64,000 nt of DNA from Cybelea sp963851255 (GCA_963851255.1 CAWKOF010000004.1:124001-188000); one strand, 5' to 3'. Shown: positions 1-9,243, counted from the first letter of the stretch. Notes: generated by a model from the letters alone, not told the origin. Numbers and translations are program-made.

Positions 1-11
1 CGACTGCGGCG

Positions 12-596
12 GTGCGTAGCGCGATCCTGTCCTTCGGCTTCGCCCTGCTGGCGACGACCGCGGCAGACGCCAACGTATCCGAAGCCACGAGCGTCATCAC
101 GAAATTTTACAGTTGGTACTTGGCCCAGCACGGCAACATAGATTGGTATGCGCCGCAGCACGGCCAGATTAATTGGGACATTGCCCTCAAGCACCACACC
201 GCGAAGTATTTCCAGGCCCGCACGTTCTTTTACCCTGCCTTGTTCGAGGGGCTTGACCAGACGTATCTCAAGAGCATCGGCGATGCCACGTCGCCTTTCT
301 ACGTTTCTACGACGCCTCACGAAGATGCCGCAAAAATGTCGAGTTTCGATCCGTACGTCGGCGCCTCGCTGCCGGCCACGTCGTTTCAGGTTGGCTCCGC
401 TCGGATCGGAACCACGACGTCTGTCCCAGTCACTTTTACGTTTTCGAATAAACCGTCGAGAACGCAAGTCACGCTCATCGTTCGGGAGAATGGCAGCTCG
501 TATCAGATCTATGATATTCACTACGGATCGATCCCGTTCTACTATGCCGGGCCGATCACGGACCTCTTGCAGTTTCTCAGTAAATACAATTGTTAG
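12..596 (+). CDS. Secreted hypothetical protein (DUF3828-like)
   Basis: Protein of 194 aa from a GTG start, with a short N-terminal hydrophobic stretch and Ala-rich cleavage region (about residues 1-20) that reads as a Sec signal peptide. The mature part starts with a segment of the type V-x-x-F-Y-x-W-Y-L, resembling the small periplasmic DUF3828 fold, and ends in a Cys. I cannot assign a function. The reading frame is open to the window edge, so the true start may lie upstream of base 1. It precedes gadB in the same direction with an 80-base gap. The family link is a loose motif impression only. Confidence 0.6.
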   Translation: MRSAILSFGFALLATTAADANVSEATSVITKFYSWYLAQHGNIDWYAPQHGQINWDIALKHHTAKYFQARTFFYPALFEGLDQTYLKSIGDATSPFYVSTTPHEDAAKMSSFDPYVGASLPATSFQVGSARIGTTTSVPVTFTFSNKPSRTQVTLIVRENGSSYQIYDIHYGSIPFYYAGPITDLLQFLSKYNC

Positions 597-675
597 CGTT
601 CAATCGACTCAGCGAATTCCGGAGCAACCGTTGCGAAAGCGGTCGACGCACTCTTTAGAACGGACGGTTAAAATT

Positions 676-2097
676 ATGCCCCTGCACCGGCGAGTTGCCC
701 CACACGATTCCGACGAAACCGATGTCTACGCGACGCGGGCTATGGACGCGACGATTCCCAAACACCGCGTGCCCACCGAGGGCTTACGCCCGGACATAGC
801 ATTGCAACTTGTCGTTGATGAGCTGATGCTCGACGGCAATGCCCGGCAGAATCTCGCAACGTTTTGCCAGACGTGGTTCGACGACGGGATCCACAAGCTC
901 ATGGATCTCAGCCTCGACAAGAACATGATCGACAAAGACGAGTACCCGGCAACGGCGGAGATCGAAAGGCGATGCGTGCACTTGCTGGCGCATCTATGGA
1001 ACTCGCCGGCAGCGGGAACGACGATCGGATGCTCGACGACCGGCTCGAGCGAAGCCGCAATGCTCGGCGGCCTCGCCCTCAAGTGGAAATGGCGCGAACG
1101 TCGCGCGAACGCCGGTAAGCCCAGCGACAAACCCAACATCGTCACCGGCCCAGTGCAGGTGTGCTGGCACAAGTTTGCCCGTTACTTTGACGTCGAGCTG
1201 CGGGAGATTCCGCTTGAGCGCGACCATTTGGTCATGACGCCAGAGGATGTCGTCAAGCGAGTCGACGAGAACACGATCGGCGTCGTGCCGACCTTCGGCG
1301 TCACCTTCACCTGTCAATACGAACCCGTGGCGCAAATTGCCGAAGCGCTCGATACTCTTCAACGCGCGACTGGACTCGATATACCGATACACGTTGACGC
1401 CGCCTCCGGCGGGTTCATTGCGCCATTCGTCGAGCCCACGATCCAATGGGATTTTCGCTTGCCGCGGGTGCGTTCGATCAACGCTTCGGGCCATAAGTTT
1501 GGATTGGCGCCGCTGGGCGTTGGGTGGGTGATTTGGCGCGAAGCGAGCGATCTGCCCGAGGGGCTCATTTTCCACGTAAACTACCTCGGCGGAAACATGC
1601 CGACGTTCGCGCTTAATTTTTCTCGACCCGGTGGGCAAGTCGTCTGCCAGTACTATCTGATGCTGCGCCTAGGCATGGATGGCTATCGGCGCATCCACCA
1701 AAGTTGTTACGACGTCGCGCAATACGTCGCCGGCCGGATCGCCGCCTTCGAGCCATTCGAACTGCTCTTCGATGGCGCCAGCCGCGATGGAATCCCGGCG
1801 GTGTCCTGGACGATGCGCCCAGGTCCGCAATATTCGCTATTCGACCTCTCCGATCGACTGCGTGCGCGCGGCTGGCAGGTGGCAGCGTACACGATGGTCC
1901 CGAATATCGCCGATATGGCCGTGATGCGCGTGCTGATTCGACACGGGTTTAGCTTGGATTCTGCCGACGCATTACTCGAAGACCTCCGCCGGTCTTTGGA
2001 ATACTTTAAAACGCATCCGCTTTCCAAACCGATGACCGCGGAGGAAGGTGCCTCGCACGATCACCATGCGCGTCCTAGCGTGATTCGCCCAACATAG
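676..2097 (+). CDS. gadB: Glutamate decarboxylase
   Basis: PLP-dependent decarboxylase of 473 aa that converts L-glutamate plus a proton to GABA and CO2, normally a cytoplasmic acid-resistance enzyme. The length matches the GadA/GadB family (about 466 aa). The cofactor lysine is Lys274 in the motif S-G-H-K-F-G, almost the same position as Lys276 of E. coli GadB. The preceding H-V-D-A-A-S-G-G segment supplies the PLP-ring aspartate, and residues near 120 (TTGSSEA) are the phosphate-binding loop. The frame is open far upstream to 148, but that part is the wrong frame of the preceding gene, and homology starts shortly after the ATG at 676. No GadC antiporter is visible nearby. A reverse-strand RibD-like remnant touches its 3' end. 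Confidence 0.95.
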   Translation: MPLHRRVAPHDSDETDVYATRAMDATIPKHRVPTEGLRPDIALQLVVDELMLDGNARQNLATFCQTWFDDGIHKLMDLSLDKNMIDKDEYPATAEIERRCVHLLAHLWNSPAAGTTIGCSTTGSSEAAMLGGLALKWKWRERRANAGKPSDKPNIVTGPVQVCWHKFARYFDVELREIPLERDHLVMTPEDVVKRVDENTIGVVPTFGVTFTCQYEPVAQIAEALDTLQRATGLDIPIHVDAASGGFIAPFVEPTIQWDFRLPRVRSINASGHKFGLAPLGVGWVIWREASDLPEGLIFHVNYLGGNMPTFALNFSRPGGQVVCQYYLMLRLGMDGYRRIHQSCYDVAQYVAGRIAAFEPFELLFDGASRDGIPAVSWTMRPGPQYSLFDLSDRLRARGWQVAAYTMVPNIADMAVMRVLIRHGFSLDSADALLEDLRRSLEYFKTHPLSKPMTAEEGASHDHHARPSVIRPT

Positions 2098-2300
2098 CCA
2101 GAGCGATGGGACCAGCAGGCCGGTAGGTGTTGAGGAGGACGCCCTTTGGCGTGCTCAGCGTAGCAACCAGAGAGAGAGAGATGCACGTGGCGGGACGCCA
2201 TTTTCGAACAGCCGCTTTCCTTCGCCGAGCACCAGCGGAAAGACCGGTCGAGCCGCGAAATGGGCGGTAACCGTCGCGGGTCTAGAAGGCGCACTTACCG
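2075..2300 (-). pseudogene. Remnant of a RibD/dihydrofolate-reductase-like protein
   Basis: On the minus strand one frame reads a segment around F-P-L-V-L-G-E-G-K-R-L-F. A second frame continues with L-V-A-T-L-S-T-P-K-G-V-L-L-N-T-Y-R-P-A-G. Together these match the C-terminal pattern of RibD C-domain reductases (VVLGxGxRLF, then xxGVVLLTYxPA). The two halves are in different frames, and the switch falls in an AG/CT dinucleotide run at 2169-2181. The N-terminal two thirds of the family are absent. The end overlaps the last bases of gadB. This is a decayed fragment. The family call is from motif memory and has not been checked by search. Confidence 0.6.
2169..2181. repeat. (AG)6A dinucleotide microsatellite at a frameshift
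   Basis: Six AG units plus A on the plus strand. Reading the RibD-like remnant on the minus strand, removing one dinucleotide unit would join the two frames. This is the pattern expected from slipped-strand replication, and the run is the likely site of the inactivating lesion. Confidence 0.7.
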
Positions 2301-2312
2301 AACCTCGGGGGC

Positions 2313-2723
2313 GTGAGGAACCGCAGACCTGCCGCACTAGCCACGCTTGTGGCGCTGTTCGGGGTTACCACGGCGCTAAGCACCGCGGCCAACAATTCTC
2401 TGTCCGCAGCGACTGCGGCCTCGAGCGACAATCCGCTTTCAATTTCATGCACTGCAAGCAGCGCTCCGAGCGAGACCGGAACGGCCAATTATTACCTTGT
2501 ACTCAAGGCGCAGTATCAGAACCACGGCTCGCAGACGATCGCGCCGATAATCATTCGCTTTGACTTCCACGACCAAAGCGGGAAGGTCGTCGCTTCCCAT
2601 ACGGTGATCGATTCGACCGGTTTAGCCCCTCAGTACGGAAATAACGGTCAGTGGCAAGCAGTAGGTTATCCCGCGAGTGCTGTATCCTTAACGTGCAGTC
2701 GCGTCTTTAGCAATCGACTGTGA
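2313..2723 (+). CDS. Secreted hypothetical protein
   Basis: 136 aa from a GTG start with a GGGG tract just upstream. The N-terminus has an Arg pair followed by an Ala/Leu-rich hydrophobic core and reads as a Sec signal peptide (about residues 1-27). The remainder is a beta-rich small domain with two Cys residues (near 46 and 129) that could form a disulfide. I do not recognise the family. Its stop overlaps the next start as GTGA, so the two are probably cotranslated and may act together in the envelope. Confidence 0.6.
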   Translation: MRNRRPAALATLVALFGVTTALSTAANNSLSAATAASSDNPLSISCTASSAPSETGTANYYLVLKAQYQNHGSQTIAPIIIRFDFHDQSGKVVASHTVIDSTGLAPQYGNNGQWQAVGYPASAVSLTCSRVFSNRL

Positions 2724-3514
2724 CGCATCACCGTTGGTTGCTGTTCTCGCTGGTCGTATTCGTTCTCTCTGTGGGCACGGTAATATACCTGGGCCTAGAG
2801 AACGGCGCGATTCAACAGGCGCGTTCCGCCGATGACGTCGTAAACCGTGAGAATTCGAGTAAGCAGCCGATAAATTTTCTTGTCTACGCAGGCGAAAGAT
2901 ACAACAACGTCTGCAACGCCGACACAGGAGTGCCGCAAAAGCTGGGCGCGGTAGCGTCGCCGACTCCCGCACCGTCATCTACCAGGCCGCCAGACGCAAT
3001 TGCGAAAAACGTTACGGTCGGCGACGTTCTACAGGTCACCGTTGTATTTGCATGCGCTTTTAACGACCTTTCGGCAGTTGCGGAGATGCGCAATAATGGG
3101 GTTGAGTTCAAGCCCGAGATCGCGGCGCTCGATTTTGATGTAGCACCGGTGATGGCAGACGAGCTCAACGGCCGCGATTTTTACTGCGTTACATCCCCGA
3201 ACGATTCCGTATGTGCAAACGGCTCGACGACCCCAGTCCAGGACCTAAAGTGGACGTGGTTCTTGCGGCCTCGCTCCGTGGGGCGCCATTTCGTTCGGAT
3301 TGACGTGTATCAACGCAAGATCGCTCGACCGGGTCAATATGTCGAGATTGCGCCGCGTTGGGTGAGGGAGTATTCGGTCGACGTTCGCCAACCGTTCACT
3401 AACGAAATTGCGCAGTGGGCGCCAGTCGTTGCCACCATCGCCGCGTTGTTTCCGGCGATCACGTTCATTCAAGGAATTCTCGCGCGCAACCGGCAGCGAG
3501 CCGGCAAGGGATAG
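2720..3514 (+). CDS. Membrane-anchored hypothetical protein with N- and C-terminal TM segments
   Basis: 264 aa, GTG start overlapping the upstream stop by 4 nt. One hydrophobic segment at about residues 7-26 and another near residues 230-254 flank a roughly 200-residue extracytoplasmic domain, which contains several Cys residues and a Pro/Ser/Thr-rich linker. The basic tail after the last segment suggests the C-terminus is cytoplasmic. No known domain is recognised. It forms a two-gene unit with the upstream secreted protein. Confidence 0.6.
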   Translation: MTHHRWLLFSLVVFVLSVGTVIYLGLENGAIQQARSADDVVNRENSSKQPINFLVYAGERYNNVCNADTGVPQKLGAVASPTPAPSSTRPPDAIAKNVTVGDVLQVTVVFACAFNDLSAVAEMRNNGVEFKPEIAALDFDVAPVMADELNGRDFYCVTSPNDSVCANGSTTPVQDLKWTWFLRPRSVGRHFVRIDVYQRKIARPGQYVEIAPRWVREYSVDVRQPFTNEIAQWAPVVATIAALFPAITFIQGILARNRQRAGKG

Positions 3515-3525
3515 CGCCGACAGCG

Positions 3526-4527
3526 CTAGTCGACGAGGCTTGAAATCCGCAGTCGCTCGATCAGCGCGCGCTCGCGCTCGATAGGCAAGCCACTGGTCAG
3601 CTCCGGAAGACCCCGCGATCGATCCCAGCTTAAGGTGTCCGCGATCGTCGCATCGATCGATCTATATGTCAGGCCGTTCGATTGCGCTCGGCCGGATGAG
3701 ATCGATTCGAAGCCGGCACTCTCATCCGCCGGGATCCAAAGGGGAAGCTCGGTCCACGGTTGCACGCCTGCGTCAATGAGGAATTGGTCGCCGGCCCAGT
3801 GCAGCGCGTGCTTCGACCCACCCATCGCAGCGCAGCGCGTAATCAGGTCGCCAAACGTCAAGCGGTAGTCGGGCCCCGTTGCATTAAAGCTTCCATGCAC
3901 GCCGCGTTCGAGAAGCAAGACGAACCAATCGGCGAGGTCGCGCGCGTCGATCACTTGGATCCGGCGGAAGGGACTTCCCGGAACGAGGACGTCGCCGCCG
4001 AGCCACAAGCGCCGAACCCAGTACGTGAACCTGTCGCTTCGATCCCACGGACCGACAACTAATCCTGGCCGCACGACGAGCGCATGCGTCTGATATTCAC
4101 TCACGACGGCCCGTTCGCAGGCTGCCTTCAGAGGCCCATACGATTCGGACGTGACTTCCTCGGCTTCGACACCATCCGCTTCCCACAACGGAGCCTGCTC
4201 GTCCGAATCCGGAGCAAGTCGATCGTCGTACGCGCTTATCGACGATACGAACACATACGAGCCGTTTGGACTGTTCTTTTTGAAGTAGGTCATGGAGCGC
4301 TCGACTTGTCGCGGCACGAAACCGCACGTGTCGACGATGGCGTCGTAGCCGGTCTCAGGGCAATCGATTGCAACGTCGCGATCGCCGACAACGTTCCGCG
4401 CACCCGGTACGCCGAGCGGCAAGCTTTTCCCGCGATGGTAAAGCGTTACATCGTGAGCGCGGCTCAGCAAGCTCAGCGCGAGGTGGCGCCCCAAAAAGCG
4501 CGTGCCTCCCAGAATCATGACTTTCAC
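3526..4527 (-). CDS. NAD-dependent epimerase/dehydratase (SDR family)
   Basis: 333 aa extended short-chain dehydrogenase. The N-terminal Rossmann motif G-G-T-R-F-L-G lies at residues 6-12 and a Y-G-P-L-K (YxxxK) catalytic pair about halfway. The GTG at 4527 overlaps the stop of the upstream gene (GTGA), which is why I prefer it to the more upstream ATG at 4551. Such enzymes act on nucleotide sugars or related carbonyl substrates, but nothing in the sequence fixes the substrate here. It is translationally coupled to the secreted protein at 4524-5306. Confidence 0.8.
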   Translation of the reverse strand: MKVMILGGTRFLGRHLALSLLSRAHDVTLYHRGKSLPLGVPGARNVVGDRDVAIDCPETGYDAIVDTCGFVPRQVERSMTYFKKNSPNGSYVFVSSISAYDDRLAPDSDEQAPLWEADGVEAEEVTSESYGPLKAACERAVVSEYQTHALVVRPGLVVGPWDRSDRFTYWVRRLWLGGDVLVPGSPFRRIQVIDARDLADWFVLLLERGVHGSFNATGPDYRLTFGDLITRCAAMGGSKHALHWAGDQFLIDAGVQPWTELPLWIPADESAGFESISSGRAQSNGLTYRSIDATIADTLSWDRSRGLPELTSGLPIERERALIERLRISSLVD

Positions 4528-5306
4528 GCGTGCAACATTTCGGCTGGGCACGAAATGCCCTTATCGTCCAAATCGAAGCTGACGACGAGACCGGACTGCG
4601 GTGCTTCGGTGAGGAGCCTCGCGACGTACGGCGGCCGCTTCACGAGCCAAAACGTCATGAAATTCTCGCCCTCGTCGGGGTAATCGCGAGCAGAAAAGGC
4701 CGCGCGGACGACGAGTGCGTCAAACGAACAGTTGCCGACAGTCAGCCTCTCTTCTCGCAATACCTCGATCGGAACGAACTGCACCCTTGCGTCGGTGGGG
4801 CCGAAGGTCGTCAGAGTCGTCGAATAGCCGACGGCGAGCGGAAGCTGGAGCAGTGCGAGGCCGAACTGACCGCTGTTGAAGTCACTATAGTGCATCGGCA
4901 GCCGCGCCGTTTGTGTCGTAAGAACGCCGCGGCTCTTTCCGAGCGAAGAGTAGTCCGCTACCTCGCCCCGGCCGAAGACGCGCCCGAACATGTCGCCCTC
5001 GGAAGTATCGAACGTGTCCGACACGGCGGAGAAATCCGACGCATCGAAAACGGATATCCACGTTCGGACGATGCCGTTGCTCTGCGTGGAGATTTGCGTG
5101 CGCCGATACACTTGCCGGCCGCCGATCGCGACACGCTCGAGGACATCTTGCCAACGGGAAGTCGCGACGTGCTTCCCTTTGATCGCGACCTCGACGGCGT
5201 ACACGTGCGAAAAGGGCTCTAGGCGCGGTTCGGCTCCGGCGGCCGGCGCCGCAGGAACCGACCACAACGAAAGCGCTACGATTACCGCCGGCACGAATCG
5301 ATCCAT
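4524..5306 (-). CDS. Secreted hypothetical protein (DUF3108-like beta protein)
   Basis: 260 aa with a clear signal peptide (residues 1-24, ending A-A-G-A). The mature protein is beta-rich, with two Cys residues (one in a G-N-C-S-F segment, one near the C-terminus) that may pair. The pattern of long alternating strands resembles lipocalin/DUF3108-type periplasmic proteins, but this is only a shape impression. First gene of a two-gene minus-strand unit with the SDR enzyme downstream (4-nt overlap). Confidence 0.6.
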   Translation of the reverse strand: MDRFVPAVIVALSLWSVPAAPAAGAEPRLEPFSHVYAVEVAIKGKHVATSRWQDVLERVAIGGRQVYRRTQISTQSNGIVRTWISVFDASDFSAVSDTFDTSEGDMFGRVFGRGEVADYSSLGKSRGVLTTQTARLPMHYSDFNSGQFGLALLQLPLAVGYSTTLTTFGPTDARVQFVPIEVLREERLTVGNCSFDALVVRAAFSARDYPDEGENFMTFWLVKRPPYVARLLTEAPQSGLVVSFDLDDKGISCPAEMLHA

Positions 5307-5421
5307 TGTAAGAAGTATAGCCGCGAGTGGCGCTTCGGGTGTTCAGAAACAAGTCAAAAATGGCCGATCGGACACGCTCCAACCGATGCCGGAGGCCCGC
5401 GTGGATCGCCGTTGCGACACG

Positions 5422-5449
5422 AAACGAGCCCGCCGGAGCGGGCTCGTTT
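5422..5449. terminator. Strong symmetric hairpin, likely bidirectional terminator
   Basis: A 12-bp perfect stem (AAACGAGCCCGC / GCGGGCTCGTTT) with a 4-nt CGGA loop, followed on the plus strand by TCTTTC. It lies 28 bases beyond the stop of the minus-strand NHL gene (5477-6634). It most likely ends that transcript, using the T's at the base of the stem. Confidence 0.75.
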
Positions 5450-5476
5450 TCTTTCAAACAGATCCAGATTCGGCGT

Positions 5477-6634
5477 CTATTTTCTGCCGACGCTCACCGC
5501 TTGTCCGTACGCAAATGACGGTACCGGGCTAGCGACCGCAATCGGTTGACCCCCTGCCGGGTATTTCCAAGCATCCACGCGATTTTCGCATGAGAGGTTG
5601 CCGGCGATGACGACTTCGCCTTGCCTCGTATTGACGGGCGTGTTCTTCCGTCCGGCAATAAAGGGTTGCACCACGTCGACTTGGCCGCCGTTACAGTTGT
5701 CTTCTAGGGGAGTGCTGCCGACGACGGCGAGGCTCCCTGAACGCTTTTCGCGCATTTGATAGATCGTCGTCGCCGGACTCGAGGGGTTTCCGCCGGCATC
5801 CTGATCGGTCAAAGTGACGTACTTTCCGTCCCACATCACGCTGCCGGGGTAGTGGATGGTTTGGTTGATGGAAACGGGCTCGAGCGACGAGCCGCCGGCT
5901 AGGAGTTCGGCCACGCCAACGCCGCCCGTGTAGGTTTGAGCCTCGACGAAAAGATTACCGTTGTTGTCGTAGCCGGGCGGCCATAAGTAGTAATCTTCCT
6001 GATTCAAGTATTCGGTTGGCGTGCCAGCGGCATGCTTGAATACCTCGACATCCCCGACGCCATTTGCGCCGGAGAAGTTCGCAACCGCGAGATCGCCGTT
6101 TGGCGAAACCGCACATCCGATGCTATATCCGTTCGTGTTTAGCGTGGCAATAGGCTGCTTACCGCCGCGCGCGTACTCAACGACAGATTCGCCCGAGAAG
6201 TTCGTGATCCAAGTGTCCCCTCTTGCATCAACGCACTCACCGTAGGGCTCGTTAAAGCCTGTCAGCGTAATCAATGTTGCCTTGTATTCATCCACCACGT
6301 TCTCGACCTCGTCGGAGAGATTCATCACGGGGTCGGGGCAGAAACCACATACATCAAAATAGGCAAAATATTCGCATAGGGGCCACGGAGTGCAGGGGCC
6401 ATCGGGCTTGATGCGCGCTTCTCCGTGTTCTGCGTGCTGCGAGGGTGCGATCTTGGCCAGCGTGGTCATGGCCAGGAGGCGCGCCGCCGACGTGCTAACG
6501 GCCCCGTGACCGCTCGCCGCGGCGGACGACGACGGGGCAAAAGCCGGTGAGCTCCCGTTGCTCGTACACCCGGCGATTATGGATGCGGCAAGCGCGACGC
6601 CCAGGGCGGACGCGAATAGACTCGAGATTTTCAT
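5477..6634 (-). CDS. NHL-type beta-propeller lipoprotein
   Basis: 385 aa. The signal peptide ends in lipobox I-I-A-G-C (Cys about residue 23), followed by a Ser/Ala-rich linker. The body has repeated 40-50 residue blades with signatures such as G-x-x-x-D-x-x-G-x-x-x-V-x-N and Y-x-x-G-G, typical of NHL/SMP-30-like propellers. A Cys-rich insert (residues about 80-98) precedes the first blade. An AGCTGAAC upstream region with GGAG supports the ATG. Probable outer-surface or periplasmic binding protein; ligand unknown. One of five such genes in this window, each close to a STAND/TPR regulator. The propeller call is from repeat pattern only. Confidence 0.7.
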   Translation of the reverse strand: MKISSLFASALGVALAASIIAGCTSNGSSPAFAPSSSAAASGHGAVSTSAARLLAMTTLAKIAPSQHAEHGEARIKPDGPCTPWPLCEYFAYFDVCGFCPDPVMNLSDEVENVVDEYKATLITLTGFNEPYGECVDARGDTWITNFSGESVVEYARGGKQPIATLNTNGYSIGCAVSPNGDLAVANFSGANGVGDVEVFKHAAGTPTEYLNQEDYYLWPPGYDNNGNLFVEAQTYTGGVGVAELLAGGSSLEPVSINQTIHYPGSVMWDGKYVTLTDQDAGGNPSSPATTIYQMREKRSGSLAVVGSTPLEDNCNGGQVDVVQPFIAGRKNTPVNTRQGEVVIAGNLSCENRVDAWKYPAGGQPIAVASPVPSFAYGQAVSVGRK

Positions 6635-6716
6635 TGTTCAGCTCCGTTCTGTGACTTGATAGGGTTGAAGTCGCGATGCGCATCGCTGGTTCAACCATAG
6701 CGGAGCCGGTCTGCGG

Positions 6717-9227
6717 TCAACCACCCACGACTTCTACACTTAGGGTGCACAGTTCAGCGCTTCCTCGACGACCCGATCTTCGGACCAAGCAGCGCCTTCG
6801 GCGCGCAAGTCTGGTTAGCTCATCCTCGGTCAGCGTTACGTGCAGCGCTGCCAACAGCTTGTCGTAGCCCCATTGCTCCGTGGGCTCGCGCTTCAGTCCA
6901 AGCTGGTCGTAGCGTGCGTCGACGTAGCCGAGCAAGTGAGCACCGCGTTGAATATCGCCGCCGAGTGCCGCTAGCAGGGCGAGATGCTGGAGCGCGACGG
7001 CGATATACACTTCGTGCCCGACCTGTCGAGCAAGACGCAGCGCGTCCAGCGCCGACGCGCGCGCTGCAGCGATATCCCCGAGCGCTACGCAGTAGGCGGC
7101 GGCGTTGTTGTGCCAACTGGCGCTAAGCCGATGTTTCCGGCGCGCAGTGAGCTCCAGCGCCTCATGTGTCAAGCGTAACGCCTGCTCTGGGTCACTCGCC
7201 GCAAATGCTAACTCCGCCATATTGCCCAGTAGCCGAGCAGCTCCAAGCTCGTCTCCACGCGCTTTCATTCCCGCCAGCGCCTGCGCGAACAACTCGCGCC
7301 CAGCGCCAAGATCGCCTCGACTTACTTCGATGATCGCCAGCAGGTTAAGGCAATCTCCCACGTTCCACGCGTCGCTGCACGCGCGCGACACAGCAAGCGC
7401 AGCAGCGATCACCTCGCGCGCCTCATCAATCCGCCCCATCTGGTAAAGAGCGAACCCACAGAGTCGCTGAGCCCTAGCTGCACCGCGGAGATCGCCGACC
7501 GATCTGTACAGCTGCATGCCCAGCTCAGCGTTTTCAAGTTTGCGCTTTCCGTCGGAAAGGCCGCCTAGCGCCAGCTGCAGGCGCGCCGAAGTTGCGGGCT
7601 GCCCGGCTTGGGTAACGCCCGGAAGCGCAAGTTCGATCCAATACCGGCCTTCGGCGACAAGACCCGCGTCCGACCAAAGCGCTCCCAACGCGCCGGCGAT
7701 CGCGCCGCCCAGCAGTGCGTCGTTATCTTGCGTCAGCGCCCATTCCAACGCCGCGCGGTAGTTGTCTAGCTCGAGCTCCGTCTCCGCAAGCCACGTAAAC
7801 CTCGAGCCCGAGCCGCGCCGCTCGTCGGCGGCTTCGGCCTGTTCGCGAAAGTATTCGCCATGGCGACGGGCCAAGCGTTCGCGCTGACCCGACGCGATCA
7901 GTTTCTCTAGCGCGTAAGCGGTCGTGGATTCGAGCAGCCGATAACGCTCCTGTTCGCCCGTCGTGTCGGCGACGACGAGCGATTTGTCGATCAATGACGC
8001 GAGCAGATCGAAGACATCGGTTCCATCGAGGCCCTGACCGCTGCAGACCGCCGTGACGGCATCCAAACCAAAGCCGCCGGCAAAGATGCCGACCCGCGCG
8101 AACAAGAGTCTTTCGTGGGGCGCAAGCAGATCATAGCTCCAGTCAATCAGCGCGGTCAGCGTCTTCTGACGCGGCAACGCGCTGCGGCTTCCGCCGGTAA
8201 GAAATTTAAAACGCTCGTTGAGCCGCTGCGCGAGATTGGAGATCGAGAGCACCTTCACGCGCACGGCCGCTAACTCGATGGCGAGCGGAATGCCGTCGAG
8301 CCGCCGGCAGATCTCCGCGACGACGGCTGCGTTGTCATCGGTAAGTACAAAGCGCGTGTCGGCGGCCGTGGCGCGATCGGCGAAGAGCGCGACGGCACCG
8401 TAGCGCAACGCCTCGTCCGTCTTCAAACCGGCAGCTTCGGCAGGCACGGCTAGCGGCGCGAGCTGGTAGACCGCTTCTCCGGAGATATTTAATGCCTGGC
8501 GCGACGTTGCTAAAATGCGAACGTTTCGAGCCGTTGTTAGGATTGCGTCTGCAAGCGTAGCGGTCGTCTCGAGAACGTGCTCGGAGTTGTCGAAGATGAG
8601 CACGAGGCGCTTGCGTTTGAGCCAGGCTGGAATTGCCTCGTCAACTCGGTGTCCTTGTTGTTGACTCATGCCCAGAGCCTGAGCGGTGACGCTTGCGACC
8701 AAGTGGGGATCGGTGATCGGAGCAAAGTCTGCGAACCAAACCCCGTCGGGATAGCGATCGAGAAGTTCGGCTCCGACCTGGATCGCAAGGCGCGTCTTGC
8801 CTACGCCGCCCGAACCAACGAGCGTGAGCAGGCGGTGGCGATCGAGCAGTTCCGTGACCTCGGCCACGTCATGGTTGCGGCCGACGAATGTAGTGCGCGC
8901 GATGGGAAGGTTATTTGGCTGCGTCGGAAAGTCGCTGGGCAAAGCAGCGTCGATCGCGCTCGGGCCGCGGCGACGCGCTCGATCGGCAGCGGACACCAGT
9001 TCATCGTAGGCCGCGCCAGTGACGCCCAGCGCCTCCACAATGAGCGCGAGAGTCTCGCGATAGGGACCGCGACGATCGCCCCGTTCGTATGCCCCGACGG
9101 CTTTAGCGCTAATGTGGGCACGCTCGGCGAGCTCTTCCTGCGACAGTCCGGCCTTCAGCCGTAATCGTTTGAGCAAGGTCCCAAACTCGGCGGCGGATGC
9201 GAAAGCCGAGGGCTGCACGCGAGGCAA
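6717..9227 (-). CDS. XRE-NB-ARC-TPR STAND regulator with C-terminal frameshift
   Basis: 836 aa. An N-terminal XRE helix-turn-helix (about 15-70) is followed by an AfsR-like NB-ARC ATPase with Walker A G-S-G-G-V-G-K-T (138-145) and Walker B L-V-L-I-F-D-N (about 208-214). The last 400 residues are TPR-like helices. STAND proteins act as ligand-gated switches. The final 30 residues are Arg-rich and unlike the family. In the +1 frame the DNA reads A-E-G-A-A-W-S-E-D-R-V-V-E-E-A-L-N and stops at 6740, which fits the paralogue at 18736-21213. One extra base in GCGCGCC near 6800-6806 explains this. TTG start at 9227. It lies upstream of an NHL lipoprotein gene. Confidence 0.88.
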   Translation of the reverse strand: MPRVQPSAFASAAEFGTLLKRLRLKAGLSQEELAERAHISAKAVGAYERGDRRGPYRETLALIVEALGVTGAAYDELVSAADRARRRGPSAIDAALPSDFPTQPNNLPIARTTFVGRNHDVAEVTELLDRHRLLTLVGSGGVGKTRLAIQVGAELLDRYPDGVWFADFAPITDPHLVASVTAQALGMSQQQGHRVDEAIPAWLKRKRLVLIFDNSEHVLETTATLADAILTTARNVRILATSRQALNISGEAVYQLAPLAVPAEAAGLKTDEALRYGAVALFADRATAADTRFVLTDDNAAVVAEICRRLDGIPLAIELAAVRVKVLSISNLAQRLNERFKFLTGGSRSALPRQKTLTALIDWSYDLLAPHERLLFARVGIFAGGFGLDAVTAVCSGQGLDGTDVFDLLASLIDKSLVVADTTGEQERYRLLESTTAYALEKLIASGQRERLARRHGEYFREQAEAADERRGSGSRFTWLAETELELDNYRAALEWALTQDNDALLGGAIAGALGALWSDAGLVAEGRYWIELALPGVTQAGQPATSARLQLALGGLSDGKRKLENAELGMQLYRSVGDLRGAARAQRLCGFALYQMGRIDEAREVIAAALAVSRACSDAWNVGDCLNLLAIIEVSRGDLGAGRELFAQALAGMKARGDELGAARLLGNMAELAFAASDPEQALRLTHEALELTARRKHRLSASWHNNAAAYCVALGDIAAARASALDALRLARQVGHEVYIAVALQHLALLAALGGDIQRGAHLLGYVDARYDQLGLKREPTEQWGYDKLLAALHVTLTEDELTRLARRRRCLVRRSGRRGSAELCTLSVEVVGG

Positions 9228-9237
9228 AGAGGCCTAC

Positions 9238-9243
9238 CTTATA
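9238..9243 (-). promoter_or_regulatory. Putative -10 element for the STAND regulator
   Basis: On the minus strand TATAAG lies 10 nt before the TTG start at 9227, a spacing compatible with a leaderless or nearly leaderless transcript. No convincing -35 hexamer is seen. Confidence 0.35.

Noticed and set aside
148..675. N-terminal extension of the glutamate decarboxylase frame
   Set aside because: It lies out of frame inside the upstream secreted protein gene, is Arg/Ser-rich shadow sequence, and family homology starts after 676.
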